Below, in pieces: positions 8,251 through 15,409 of a stretch of DNA of 64,000 nt (within the stretch, counting starts at the first letter, position 1; each line of letters opens with the position of its first letter). The notes below the pieces were generated by a model. That model was not told where the DNA came from and made no database searches. It worked only from the letters and a program-made list of their open reading frames with translations. The DNA is from Pseudomonas lini (lineage in GTDB: Bacteria; Pseudomonadota; Gammaproteobacteria; Pseudomonadales; Pseudomonadaceae): contig NZ_OZ061318.1 in assembly GCF_964063345.1 (NCBI RefSeq), positions 6,200,001 through 6,264,000 of the forward strand, given 5' to 3'. The translations under genes were made by a program, and so were the position numbers.

Positions 8251-8554
8251 CGGATAGACAGGTAGCGCCCTTGTTATGAGGGCGGCTAGTTTCGGACGAC
8301 ATTTCACCAGGCGCGTTACGCGCAACGCATGTCGAAATCAGACTAAAAAGTGGCGCATTTGGGCTATTGGGTTTCAAGACAAGACGCGTAAGGTGGCGCG
8401 TCACTTCATGGCCGTGTGCAGCCGTGATGCCTGATTTAGAAACCCGGGAGCGTTTGAGGTGCGCCGCGTTCGGATGCGGCAACAGGGAGAAATGATGATC
8501 GCCTGACCCTCAGTCAGTACGCCCTAACGTCGATCACCAGAGAATAAAAAAACA
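8251..8554. other. 304-base gap between receptor and permease genes
   Basis: A small hairpin (CGCCCT 8266-8271 with AGGGCG 8279-8284) follows the receptor stop and may end transcription, although no good T-run follows. The rest has several GC-rich inverted pieces around GGCGCGTTACGCGC and GGTGGCGCGTCAC, and the long leader just before the permease start. I see no ORF with a ribosome binding site, no tRNA and no known riboswitch pattern. Confidence 0.4.
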
Positions 8555-9958
8555 ATGAATAGCCTGAACTCCAAAGATTCGAACGGACAACTGGCGCAGG
8601 GTTTCAAGCCGCGTCACGTCACAATGCTTTCTATCGCGGGGATAATTGGCGCAGGTTTGTTTGTCGGTTCGGGACATGCCATCGCTGCCGCAGGGCCGGC
8701 GGTATTGCTGGCTTATCTGTTTTCCGGCCTGTTGGTCGTTCTGGTCATGCGCATGCTGGGCGAAATGGCGGTTGCCAACCCGGACACCGGATCTTTCTCT
8801 ACCTACGCCGACCAGGCAATCGGACGTTGGGCAGGCTTCACCATCGGCTGGCTGTATTGGTGGTTCTGGGTGCTGGTGATACCGATCGAGGCGCTCGCGG
8901 CCGGGCATGTATTGAATCAATGGCTCCCGCAGATCGATACCTGGTTGTTTGCCTTGCTGTCGATCATTGTGTTGGTGGTGACTAACCTGTTCAGTGTGTC
9001 CAAATACGGTGAGTTCGAATTCTGGTTTGCGATGGCCAAAGTCGTGGCGATCATTGGATTCATCGGCCTTGGTTTTGCGGTGTTGATGGGGTGGATTCCA
9101 GAGCGCGAAGCCAGCGGATTGAGTCGACTCATGGAGGAGCATGGCGGTTTTGCGCCCAATGGCCTGTCAGCGGTTGTAGGGGCATTCATCACCATCATGT
9201 TCAGCTTCATCGGTACGGAAGCGGTGACCATCGCAGCGGCCGAATCCAACAACCCGGCGCAGAACATCGCCAAAGCTACCCGCTCGGTGATCTGGCGCAT
9301 CGGGGTGTTTTACGTGCTGTCCATTTTCGTGGTCATTTCAGTGGTGCCCTGGAACGATCCGTTGTTGGCGTCGGTGGGTTCTTACCAACGAGCGCTTGAG
9401 TTGATGAACATTCCCCACGCCAAGCTCATGGTCGATATGGTGGTGTTGATTGCCGTGGCCAGCTGCATGAACTCGTCGATTTATATTGCCTCGCGCATGT
9501 TGTTTTCGCTGGGCAAGCGCGGTGATGCACCGCAGCCGCTGAAGGTAACGTCGTCGGCGGGCGTGCCGAGGGCTGCGGTAATCGCCAGCACCGTACTGGG
9601 TGCCGGTGTGACCTTGTTCAGCTATTTCATGCCCGCCGGTTTATTCCAGTTTCTGCTCGCCAGCTCCGGCGCCATTGCCTTGCTGGTGTACCTGGTTATC
9701 GCAGTGTCGCAACTGCGCATGCGCAAGATTCTGCTTCGGCAGAACGTCACGCTGACCTTCAAGATGTGGTTGTTCCCCTGGCTCACCTGGTTGGTCATCG
9801 CCTTCATCTGCGCAGCGTTGGCGGTGATGATGGTGACGCCCGAGCACCGTATGGAAGTTTCTTCGACCATCGGCCTGGCGCTGGTGATTTCCTTTATCGG
9901 CCTGGTGACCGCGCGTCAGCATGGGCAGCAGAGTGCGGTGTCGGCGCAAAGCGCATAG
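8555..9958 (+). CDS. APC-family amino acid permease (GABA permease-like)
   Basis: 467 residues with about 12 hydrophobic segments. The first is the APC signature (MLSIAGIIGAGLFVGSG), followed by MRMLGEMAVANPDTGSFSTYA, GWLYWWFWVLVIPIEALA, and FSFIGTEAVTIAAAESNNP, which is the substrate-site helix pattern of the GabP/AnsP/AroP group. The inner-membrane protein should import an amino acid with protons. GABA is the favoured substrate because of close resemblance to GabP and the nearby aminotransferase gene. It is converging on the ebo-linked operon and separated from it by a REPIN palindrome. Confidence 0.85.
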   Translation: MNSLNSKDSNGQLAQGFKPRHVTMLSIAGIIGAGLFVGSGHAIAAAGPAVLLAYLFSGLLVVLVMRMLGEMAVANPDTGSFSTYADQAIGRWAGFTIGWLYWWFWVLVIPIEALAAGHVLNQWLPQIDTWLFALLSIIVLVVTNLFSVSKYGEFEFWFAMAKVVAIIGFIGLGFAVLMGWIPEREASGLSRLMEEHGGFAPNGLSAVVGAFITIMFSFIGTEAVTIAAAESNNPAQNIAKATRSVIWRIGVFYVLSIFVVISVVPWNDPLLASVGSYQRALELMNIPHAKLMVDMVVLIAVASCMNSSIYIASRMLFSLGKRGDAPQPLKVTSSAGVPRAAVIASTVLGAGVTLFSYFMPAGLFQFLLASSGAIALLVYLVIAVSQLRMRKILLRQNVTLTFKMWLFPWLTWLVIAFICAALAVMMVTPEHRMEVSSTIGLALVISFIGLVTARQHGQQSAVSAQSA

Positions 9959-10081
9959 CAGCCATATCAGCGTAAACCTGCAGCGATCTTATCAGTGCGC
10001 CAGCAGGGGCGGGGCGGTTAACGCCGCCAGCGCCGGCCATTCACCGCTCTCATCCTCAGTCTAATTCCTGCGCAAGACACA

Positions 10082-10159
10082 AGCGGGCTTGCTCGCGAAA
10101 ACGGTGTATCAGTCAACGTCAAGGCTGAATGACACACCGAATTCGAGAGCAAGCCCGCT
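10082..10159. repeat. REPIN (paired REP palindrome)
   Basis: AGCGGGCTTGCTCGCGAA at 10082-10099 and TTCGAGAGCAAGCCCGCT at 10142-10159 form a long imperfect stem, the usual Pseudomonas REP doublet. It sits between convergent genes and may serve as a bidirectional transcription stop. Confidence 0.8.
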
Positions 10160-10188
10160 CCCAGGTGGACTGCGCCAGGTTGTGTTTT

Positions 10189-11244
10189 TCAGAGCTGTAC
10201 CCGTCGCAGTCTGCCGCTCAACGGGACGACGTTGTTGTCTGGCGTGGGCAGTGGCCGGCCGGCTAATCCCATGCCTTCGCTCACCAGTACCGTATCCTCC
10301 ACCAGGCACAGATTGGAAGGGGTATCCAGGCCGCGGGCGAGCACGGCGACTTGGGCGGTTTGCAGGTTGCAGCGCAGCAGTCGCCCGGTGAAACGGGTAA
10401 AGCCGCCATGCAGCGGTTCGCCGTTCCAGTCCGGCGGCAAGGGTTGCTGCAGGCGGTCGCAGAGCTCCAGGACCAGCACATTGCCCTGCGGACACAGTGC
10501 TAGTCCGGTGGGCAGTTGCAGGCCATGAATCAGCACCTCGATCTGCCCGCTGTCGGGCCAGACCCGAATCACTCGGCCTGCCTTATCGGCAAAGTCGATG
10601 CCCCTGCGCGTCGGGTCGCCCTGCAGCTCTCCGGAGAACAGGCTGATCAGCACGGCGTCTGTCGCCGGTTCGTACACCAGGGTCACGGGAACGGCTTCCT
10701 GGCCCTGGTCCAGTTCGGGCAACTGGACCAATACGCGCTCGCCTTGTTCGCCGGTGAATTCCACCAACTGATTGGTATCGGGTTTGACCGCCAGCCAGCT
10801 GCGGCGGGTCGGGTGATAACACAGCGCATTCAGATTGCCGCGGCTGTGGAACGCCGGCTCGGGCGGGGTGTATTGCAGGTCCAGCAGTTTGGAGCCCTCG
10901 ACGTAATCGGTCTGGCTGAGCAGGCAGCGCCCGTCACCACAGGCGATGTCCGACAAACCCATGATTTCATCGCGCAGCATGCGGGCCTGCATGTTCATCG
11001 AGCGAAAACCTTGCGCCAGTGTTTCGCGGGGCAGGTAGGCGCCGGGTGTGTGCGGATCCGGTCGCAGTCGACTGATGCGGCCGCTGAAGGGCTGGTCCGG
11101 CAGGCCTGAGCCGGCTTCAGTCAGCAGCAGGCTGCCATCGGCCTGCATACAAAGGCCCCGAGGGTTCAGCAGGCCCTCGGCGATGATCGTACTCGGGCGC
11201 AGGGTTTCGCTGGGTCGCGCCGGGATATAAAAGGGAACGGGCAT
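10189..11244 (-). CDS. NHL/SMP-30-like beta-propeller protein (ScyD/ScyE-like), last gene of the ebo-linked operon
   Basis: 351 residues. Repeated blades of the form GLxxPxGLxxxxDGxLLxxExG are visible: NPRGLCMQADGSLLLTEAGSG, LPTGLALCPQGNVLVLELCD and DTPSNLCLVEDTVLVSEGMG. This is the layout of six-bladed NHL or gluconolactonase-type propellers. Related propellers ScyD/E/F accompany scytonemin genes, where ebo genes are also needed. I see no signal peptide from the chosen start, so the compartment is unclear. ATG 11244 follows GGAGAGAGCCCTT; an ATG at 11259 is in frame but overlaps that site. It lies 34 bases after the VioB-like gene. Enzyme activity is not inferable. Confidence 0.6.
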   Translation of the reverse strand: MPVPFYIPARPSETLRPSTIIAEGLLNPRGLCMQADGSLLLTEAGSGLPDQPFSGRISRLRPDPHTPGAYLPRETLAQGFRSMNMQARMLRDEIMGLSDIACGDGRCLLSQTDYVEGSKLLDLQYTPPEPAFHSRGNLNALCYHPTRRSWLAVKPDTNQLVEFTGEQGERVLVQLPELDQGQEAVPVTLVYEPATDAVLISLFSGELQGDPTRRGIDFADKAGRVIRVWPDSGQIEVLIHGLQLPTGLALCPQGNVLVLELCDRLQQPLPPDWNGEPLHGGFTRFTGRLLRCNLQTAQVAVLARGLDTPSNLCLVEDTVLVSEGMGLAGRPLPTPDNNVVPLSGRLRRVQL

Positions 11245-11278
11245 AAGGGCTCTCTCCATGAACAAGGGATGGGCGCGG

Positions 11279-13090
11279 CTACTGCGGCGGCTGCCAAGGT
11301 TCACCGGTGAGATAGGCCCTCAGCAGTGCCCGCTGGCAGGGCGACATCGAGCGCACCACAGGCATGAACAGGGTGGTGCCTTTGTAGGCGTCCGAGGTTC
11401 GGGCGAGGATGGGGTTCTTGGCGCCCATGACCGCATCGGGCTGATTGAGCGGGATGTAGCGCGACATGGCGGGGAAGGCCAGATAGTGAAAACGCAGGAC
11501 GTTCGGGTACATCAGCTCCCAGGTGATGGTAGTGCCCGCGGGGATGCCGAAGTCGGTCTGTGCGTATTTGCGAAAGCTGGTGAAGTAGCCACTGCTTGGA
11601 AGGCCGTTGGCCGTGCAGGTCAGGGCGACAAAACCTGCTTGGGCGGCGCTACCCGGTTTGACGGCGACGGGGACACTGATTTCGAGCTGGCCGGTGTTGA
11701 CGGTCAGCGAGGCAGGAAAATCGAGGAAGTCCCAGTATTGCGGCTCATCGTACACAGCAGGCGCAGCGGCCTGCAGGTCGATTTCGGTGGCGCTGGGGAC
11801 CGGGCCGCCCAGATACCTCACCTGCAGGGTGATCGTCAGACCATTGGGGTAGTCCTCCAGATAAACGTTGCGCTGATTGGCATAGATTCGATAGGTCGAT
11901 TCGGTTGCTTTAAGCGAGGTTCCAGCGACCTTGTTGGGTGCGTTGATTGCCAGCGCAGTGGTCCGCGCCGCCTGCAGTTTGTCGGCGGTCAGGGGCAGGT
12001 CGACGATGCCGCCATACACGTAGTAGTCGAGCAAAAAGCGGCTGGTCGGCTCCAGGGTGAACAGTGTGGTGGTGCCTGCGCTGAAGGTGACGGGGCCGTA
12101 GTTCGCGTTGGGTCCGATAGGGCTGGTGATGTCGTCCCTGACGGCCCTGAAGGTTTCCTTCGGAATGACGTTCACCATGTCGATGCTCAGGTAACCGTTG
12201 TTTTCGCCCAGATCGGCATAGCCGGCATTCCCCGTACCCTGGTTGACCAGTTGCCGGCCCGACTGGCAGTTCAGCGGCTCGTCGGCGAAGGCCGGGGCCA
12301 GTGTACCGATGACCCGGCCGATGCTCGGGTTGGGCGTGTACCTGCCGGCGGCATAATCGGCGTCCAGTTGTTCGGTGGTCATCGTGGGGCACATTTCGAA
12401 CATGACGAAACGCAGGACGATGCCTGTCGCACCCGGCGCCTGGATGATCGAGCGCAGGCCACTGCTGTTCTGGTTCCAGCTGACGATGCTGCTCAAAGGG
12501 AAGGTCAGTTGAAACGTACCGCTGGCGTGGAAAGATCCTGGCGCATCCATTTTCGCGGGCAACAGCACACGTCCCGCCACGTCGAAACTGCTGCACACGG
12601 TATTACTGCGAATCAGCAATTGGATGTCGCTGTTACCGCCAATTTGCAGGCCGCCGACGAATATCTGGGTGGTCGTTGAGGAGGTAGGGTCCAGGTCGAC
12701 CATCATCGGGCCGGAAACCGGCCCCTGTCCGGTCACCGGGTCCACCGAGCCGAGCAGATAGACCGGCTGACCCACCATATCGCCGGTGGTGTTGATGCTG
12801 CCCGCAATACCCTGAGAACTGATCAAGGCGTTCTGCATGTCGACGACATGCTGCCCGTAGTGATTCCAGCCGCCGGCGGTGTAGTAGTCGCCGTCGGGCG
12901 CGTTGATCATGTTGTTCAACTGATCGTCGCTGTAAGACTGGGCACCCGGTGCCAGGGTCGAGGTGGTCAGATCGAAGAGCGGCCATTCCTCATTGCCTTC
13001 GTAAGGGATGGTAGGAGAGTTGTTCGGCAGGCTGACGTCCGTGCGGATGCCGCCCCAGAAATTCAGCCGTGGTCCATTGAGAATGCTCAT
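11279..13090 (-). CDS. Protein related to the N-terminal half of VioB/RebD chromopyrrolate synthase (paralog 1)
   Basis: 603 residues, no signal peptide. It opens MSILNGPRLNFWGGIRTD, close to the VioB opening (MSILDFPRIHFRGWAR). Other shared points are GGWNHYGQHVVDMQNA, GIVLRFVMFEMCP, and the end: AMSRYIPLNQPDAVMGA followed by MPVVRSMSPCQRALLRAYL, which matches the VioB YPFMSDK...MPSTRELSAPKARLFLKYL region. The ferritin-like C-terminal half of VioB is absent. VioB, RebD and StaD couple two indole-pyruvate imines; whether this shorter form does any such chemistry is unknown. It lies 3 bases after its CXXCH partner gene. Its paralog is at 15410. The homology is from my memory of VioB and needs a profile search. 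Confidence 0.65.
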   Translation of the reverse strand: MSILNGPRLNFWGGIRTDVSLPNNSPTIPYEGNEEWPLFDLTTSTLAPGAQSYSDDQLNNMINAPDGDYYTAGGWNHYGQHVVDMQNALISSQGIAGSINTTGDMVGQPVYLLGSVDPVTGQGPVSGPMMVDLDPTSSTTTQIFVGGLQIGGNSDIQLLIRSNTVCSSFDVAGRVLLPAKMDAPGSFHASGTFQLTFPLSSIVSWNQNSSGLRSIIQAPGATGIVLRFVMFEMCPTMTTEQLDADYAAGRYTPNPSIGRVIGTLAPAFADEPLNCQSGRQLVNQGTGNAGYADLGENNGYLSIDMVNVIPKETFRAVRDDITSPIGPNANYGPVTFSAGTTTLFTLEPTSRFLLDYYVYGGIVDLPLTADKLQAARTTALAINAPNKVAGTSLKATESTYRIYANQRNVYLEDYPNGLTITLQVRYLGGPVPSATEIDLQAAAPAVYDEPQYWDFLDFPASLTVNTGQLEISVPVAVKPGSAAQAGFVALTCTANGLPSSGYFTSFRKYAQTDFGIPAGTTITWELMYPNVLRFHYLAFPAMSRYIPLNQPDAVMGAKNPILARTSDAYKGTTLFMPVVRSMSPCQRALLRAYLTGEPWQPPQ

Positions 13091-13093
13091 GAT

Positions 13094-14398
13094 CTATTCC
13101 TCGTCCTTGGTGGTTTTGCCGACAGGCGCATTGGCGAATTTGAACAGGTAGGAGTAATCGGACTTGTAGGGGCTCTTGACCGGTGTCGCCATGGAGTGGC
13201 AATTCATGCAGCTGCTGTTGGGCTGGATGTAGCTCTCCATGGTCACGTTGGCCGACAGGGCCGGCGTCGGCTGCCCCAGTGGATTGCTGGGGTTGTCCGG
13301 CATCAGCGGGCGCTGGGTGGTGATGAGCTGGTAGTACTTCAGCACGCTTCTTTGCAGGTCCGGGTCGCTGCGGTATTGGGTGTTGACTCCGTTGGTGACC
13401 TCGGCAATCGGGGTGACCCGGTTCAGCGGGTTCGGGGTCTGGAACGTGGTGCCGGGTTTGGGCACGCAGACCAGATGCGCGCCCTGCGTCTGCCAGTCGC
13501 ACGGTGACTGGTTGAGGCTGGCAGCGGGGGCGGCGGGGTTGAAGTAGGAATAGGCCGTGCCGGATGTCGGCTGGTCGACCCACTTGTCGTTCACCAGCGC
13601 CTTGGCCGGAACGTTATCGATGTGCTCGAAGGTTGACCAGATCCACTGGGGATAACCGTTCGCCTTGGTGATGATGTGCAGGCCCACCAAACCCAGGTAA
13701 GCCTCGGTGACACCGGTGCGCTGGCCTTGGTCGTTGAACGTGGCCACGCGCGCGAGCATGGTCAGGTAGTGACTGGCGTTGTCAGCGGTCGTGAGGATGC
13801 GCCAGCTCGATTTGACCTCGATGACCCCATAGGGAAAGTTGATGTTGTTGGCTTTGGAAACGACATTAGCGTTATAGAAACTATTGGTGACGATGTAGTT
13901 GTAAGAGGTCTCGTTGGCCGAGATGTCGTAGTAGGTCGGGTTGCCGGCCTGGTCGATCAGCCAGCCGCCGACGGCCTGGTCGACAGCATTCACCTGAGAG
14001 CTGTTCTTCAGTGCGGCGATGTTGATGATACCCAGGCTTTTTGCGGTCTGCGGGGTATTCCACGGGCCAGGGTTGGCCCCTTGCGGCAGAAAGATTTCTT
14101 CCACGGTCTTGTAGGTCTGCCAGACGGTATAGCCGGGATCCCCAGGTTGTTTATTGCAGTCGGGATCACCTCGCTGCCCGTCCTGCGCGGGCCAGTTCAA
14201 GGCGATGAACATCTGCCAGCTGTACTGATCGAACTGGTCCTGACTGGCCGAGGCGGCTGGCGCGGTGCTGGGAGGCTGGCAGTTCAGGCTGGTGGCCTGC
14301 GTCGACGGCATGGCCTGTTCCCGGGGCTGCTCCAGGGCTTGGGCCGGCAGACTGGCCAGAACGAGTAACACCATGGTGAGACGGAGTGAAGTTTTCAT
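13094..14398 (-). CDS. Exported single-CXXCH (cytochrome c-like) protein, paralog 1
   Basis: 434 residues. Signal peptide MKTSLRLTMVLLVLASLPAQA. The N-terminal mature part has DQYSWQMFIALNWPA, equivalent to LAWNWFVCLNQPA in the paralog at 17813. The central part contains VIEVKSSWRILT and EAYLGLVGLHIITKANGYPQWIWSTFEHIDN (positions about 195-275), also shared. One heme c motif, CMNCH, is at about residues 397-401. Export and heme attachment in the periplasm are inferred. A single CXXCH near the C-terminus of a long unrecognised domain suggests an oxidoreductase or electron-transfer partner. Its gene is directly followed by a VioB-like gene, repeating the pairing seen at 17813/15410. Confidence 0.65.
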   Translation of the reverse strand: MKTSLRLTMVLLVLASLPAQALEQPREQAMPSTQATSLNCQPPSTAPAASASQDQFDQYSWQMFIALNWPAQDGQRGDPDCNKQPGDPGYTVWQTYKTVEEIFLPQGANPGPWNTPQTAKSLGIINIAALKNSSQVNAVDQAVGGWLIDQAGNPTYYDISANETSYNYIVTNSFYNANVVSKANNINFPYGVIEVKSSWRILTTADNASHYLTMLARVATFNDQGQRTGVTEAYLGLVGLHIITKANGYPQWIWSTFEHIDNVPAKALVNDKWVDQPTSGTAYSYFNPAAPAASLNQSPCDWQTQGAHLVCVPKPGTTFQTPNPLNRVTPIAEVTNGVNTQYRSDPDLQRSVLKYYQLITTQRPLMPDNPSNPLGQPTPALSANVTMESYIQPNSSCMNCHSMATPVKSPYKSDYSYLFKFANAPVGKTTKDEE

Positions 14399-14417
14399 GG
14401 CGATCCTTCGTCATTGG

Positions 14418-15341
14418 TCAGGGTTTGCGTTGCATGAGTTTGTCCCACTGCGCTCGCTTGCCATTACCCAATGAGGGCGGCGGATCGAACAGTTGGCACT
14501 GCGGCGGATTCGCCGGGCACATCGCGGCCACCTGCGCCCAGGTCTGGGCCGGGTCCGGTTTGGCGATGCGAAAGTTGGTGTAGTTCTGGCTGACGATGGG
14601 CGCATTGGCGACGCTGGTGTCACCGGAAAAAAAGAACGACTGGGGATGCCGATAGGGCGGTTGCCCTGACAGTTGTTTGAAAAAGGCGTAGCCGAACAGG
14701 ATCGGACCTTGCGGTGACTCGAGGTCCAGGGCGTAGGCCTGCACACTGCCGTCGAGGTTCTTGCTGCGCTCGGCGCTGTAGGGCAGGTGCTGGATGAAGT
14801 CCTGTCGCGGCGGATGATTCATTGGCGAGAACATGCAACAGGCAGGCATGTCCTTGGGGCGGTCTTGCGGGTAAGTCAGGAAGTACGCCTTGTTGCCCAG
14901 GGACACGAAGGAGCAGGTGTAGCTGTTGTTCTTGATCGGGAAGATCGGCAGACAGTATTTCTCGTAGTGCTCCATCATGGCGCCGAAGCCGTCGCCATCC
15001 GGCGGGATGTAGGCGGCGTCGTAATAGCTGGTACCGCGGGAGACGGTGTAGTCCGCCGGGGTGAGGGTCGTGGGTGGATTGCTGTAGGGCGGCGGGTTTT
15101 TTTCGTAGTTGTGCATCACCCGGTACATGGTCCAGTCGCTGATCCAGAACGCCGGGAAGAACGGATCGGAAGGGTCGCTCGGTGCTCGAGTGGCGATGCA
15201 GTTGCCATTCTTTTCATTGCACCCCTCGGTGTTGTGCACCCCCATGGTGAAGTAGACGGCGCCGCTGTCCGCCTGGGCGAATAGAGCTGGGCTGAGCAGC
15301 AGGGTCAGTAGCAACAATCGGTTCAAGATGCTGGTTTTCAT
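14418..15341 (-). CDS. Cys-rich exported protein of unknown function
   Basis: 307 residues starting at ATG 15341, preceded by AGGAGTGCCCT. Signal peptide MKTSILNRLLLLTLLLSPALFAQA. The mature part contains many cysteines that could form disulfides: EGCNEKNGNCIA, KYCLPIFPI, YTCSFVSLG, MPACCMFSPMNHPP, AAMCPANPPQCQLF. The C-terminus GNGKRAQWDKLMQRKP resembles the end of the CXXCH protein at 17813 (SLKRAQWQR). I do not recognise the fold. It sits between the two VioB-like/CXXCH gene pairs and is probably co-transcribed with them, so a role in the same periplasmic chemistry is likely but unproven. Confidence 0.6.
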   Translation of the reverse strand: MKTSILNRLLLLTLLLSPALFAQADSGAVYFTMGVHNTEGCNEKNGNCIATRAPSDPSDPFFPAFWISDWTMYRVMHNYEKNPPPYSNPPTTLTPADYTVSRGTSYYDAAYIPPDGDGFGAMMEHYEKYCLPIFPIKNNSYTCSFVSLGNKAYFLTYPQDRPKDMPACCMFSPMNHPPRQDFIQHLPYSAERSKNLDGSVQAYALDLESPQGPILFGYAFFKQLSGQPPYRHPQSFFFSGDTSVANAPIVSQNYTNFRIAKPDPAQTWAQVAAMCPANPPQCQLFDPPPSLGNGKRAQWDKLMQRKP

Positions 15342-15409
15342 AGGGCACTCCTGTGAAGTGCCGGGTGACAGGCTCGTCACCCGGTGGTCCTGAGTGAAGC
15401 GTTGTTGTT

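Noticed and set aside
6721..8325. 534-codon open frame on the minus strand opposite the siderophore receptor
   Set aside because: It lies entirely antisense to a well-supported receptor gene, has no family motifs and the amino-acid mix of a shadow frame in GC-rich DNA.
11258..12679. 473-codon open frame on the plus strand opposite the first VioB-like gene
   Set aside because: Antisense shadow with Arg/Gly/Val-rich low-complexity composition; the minus-strand reading has coherent homology and start signals.
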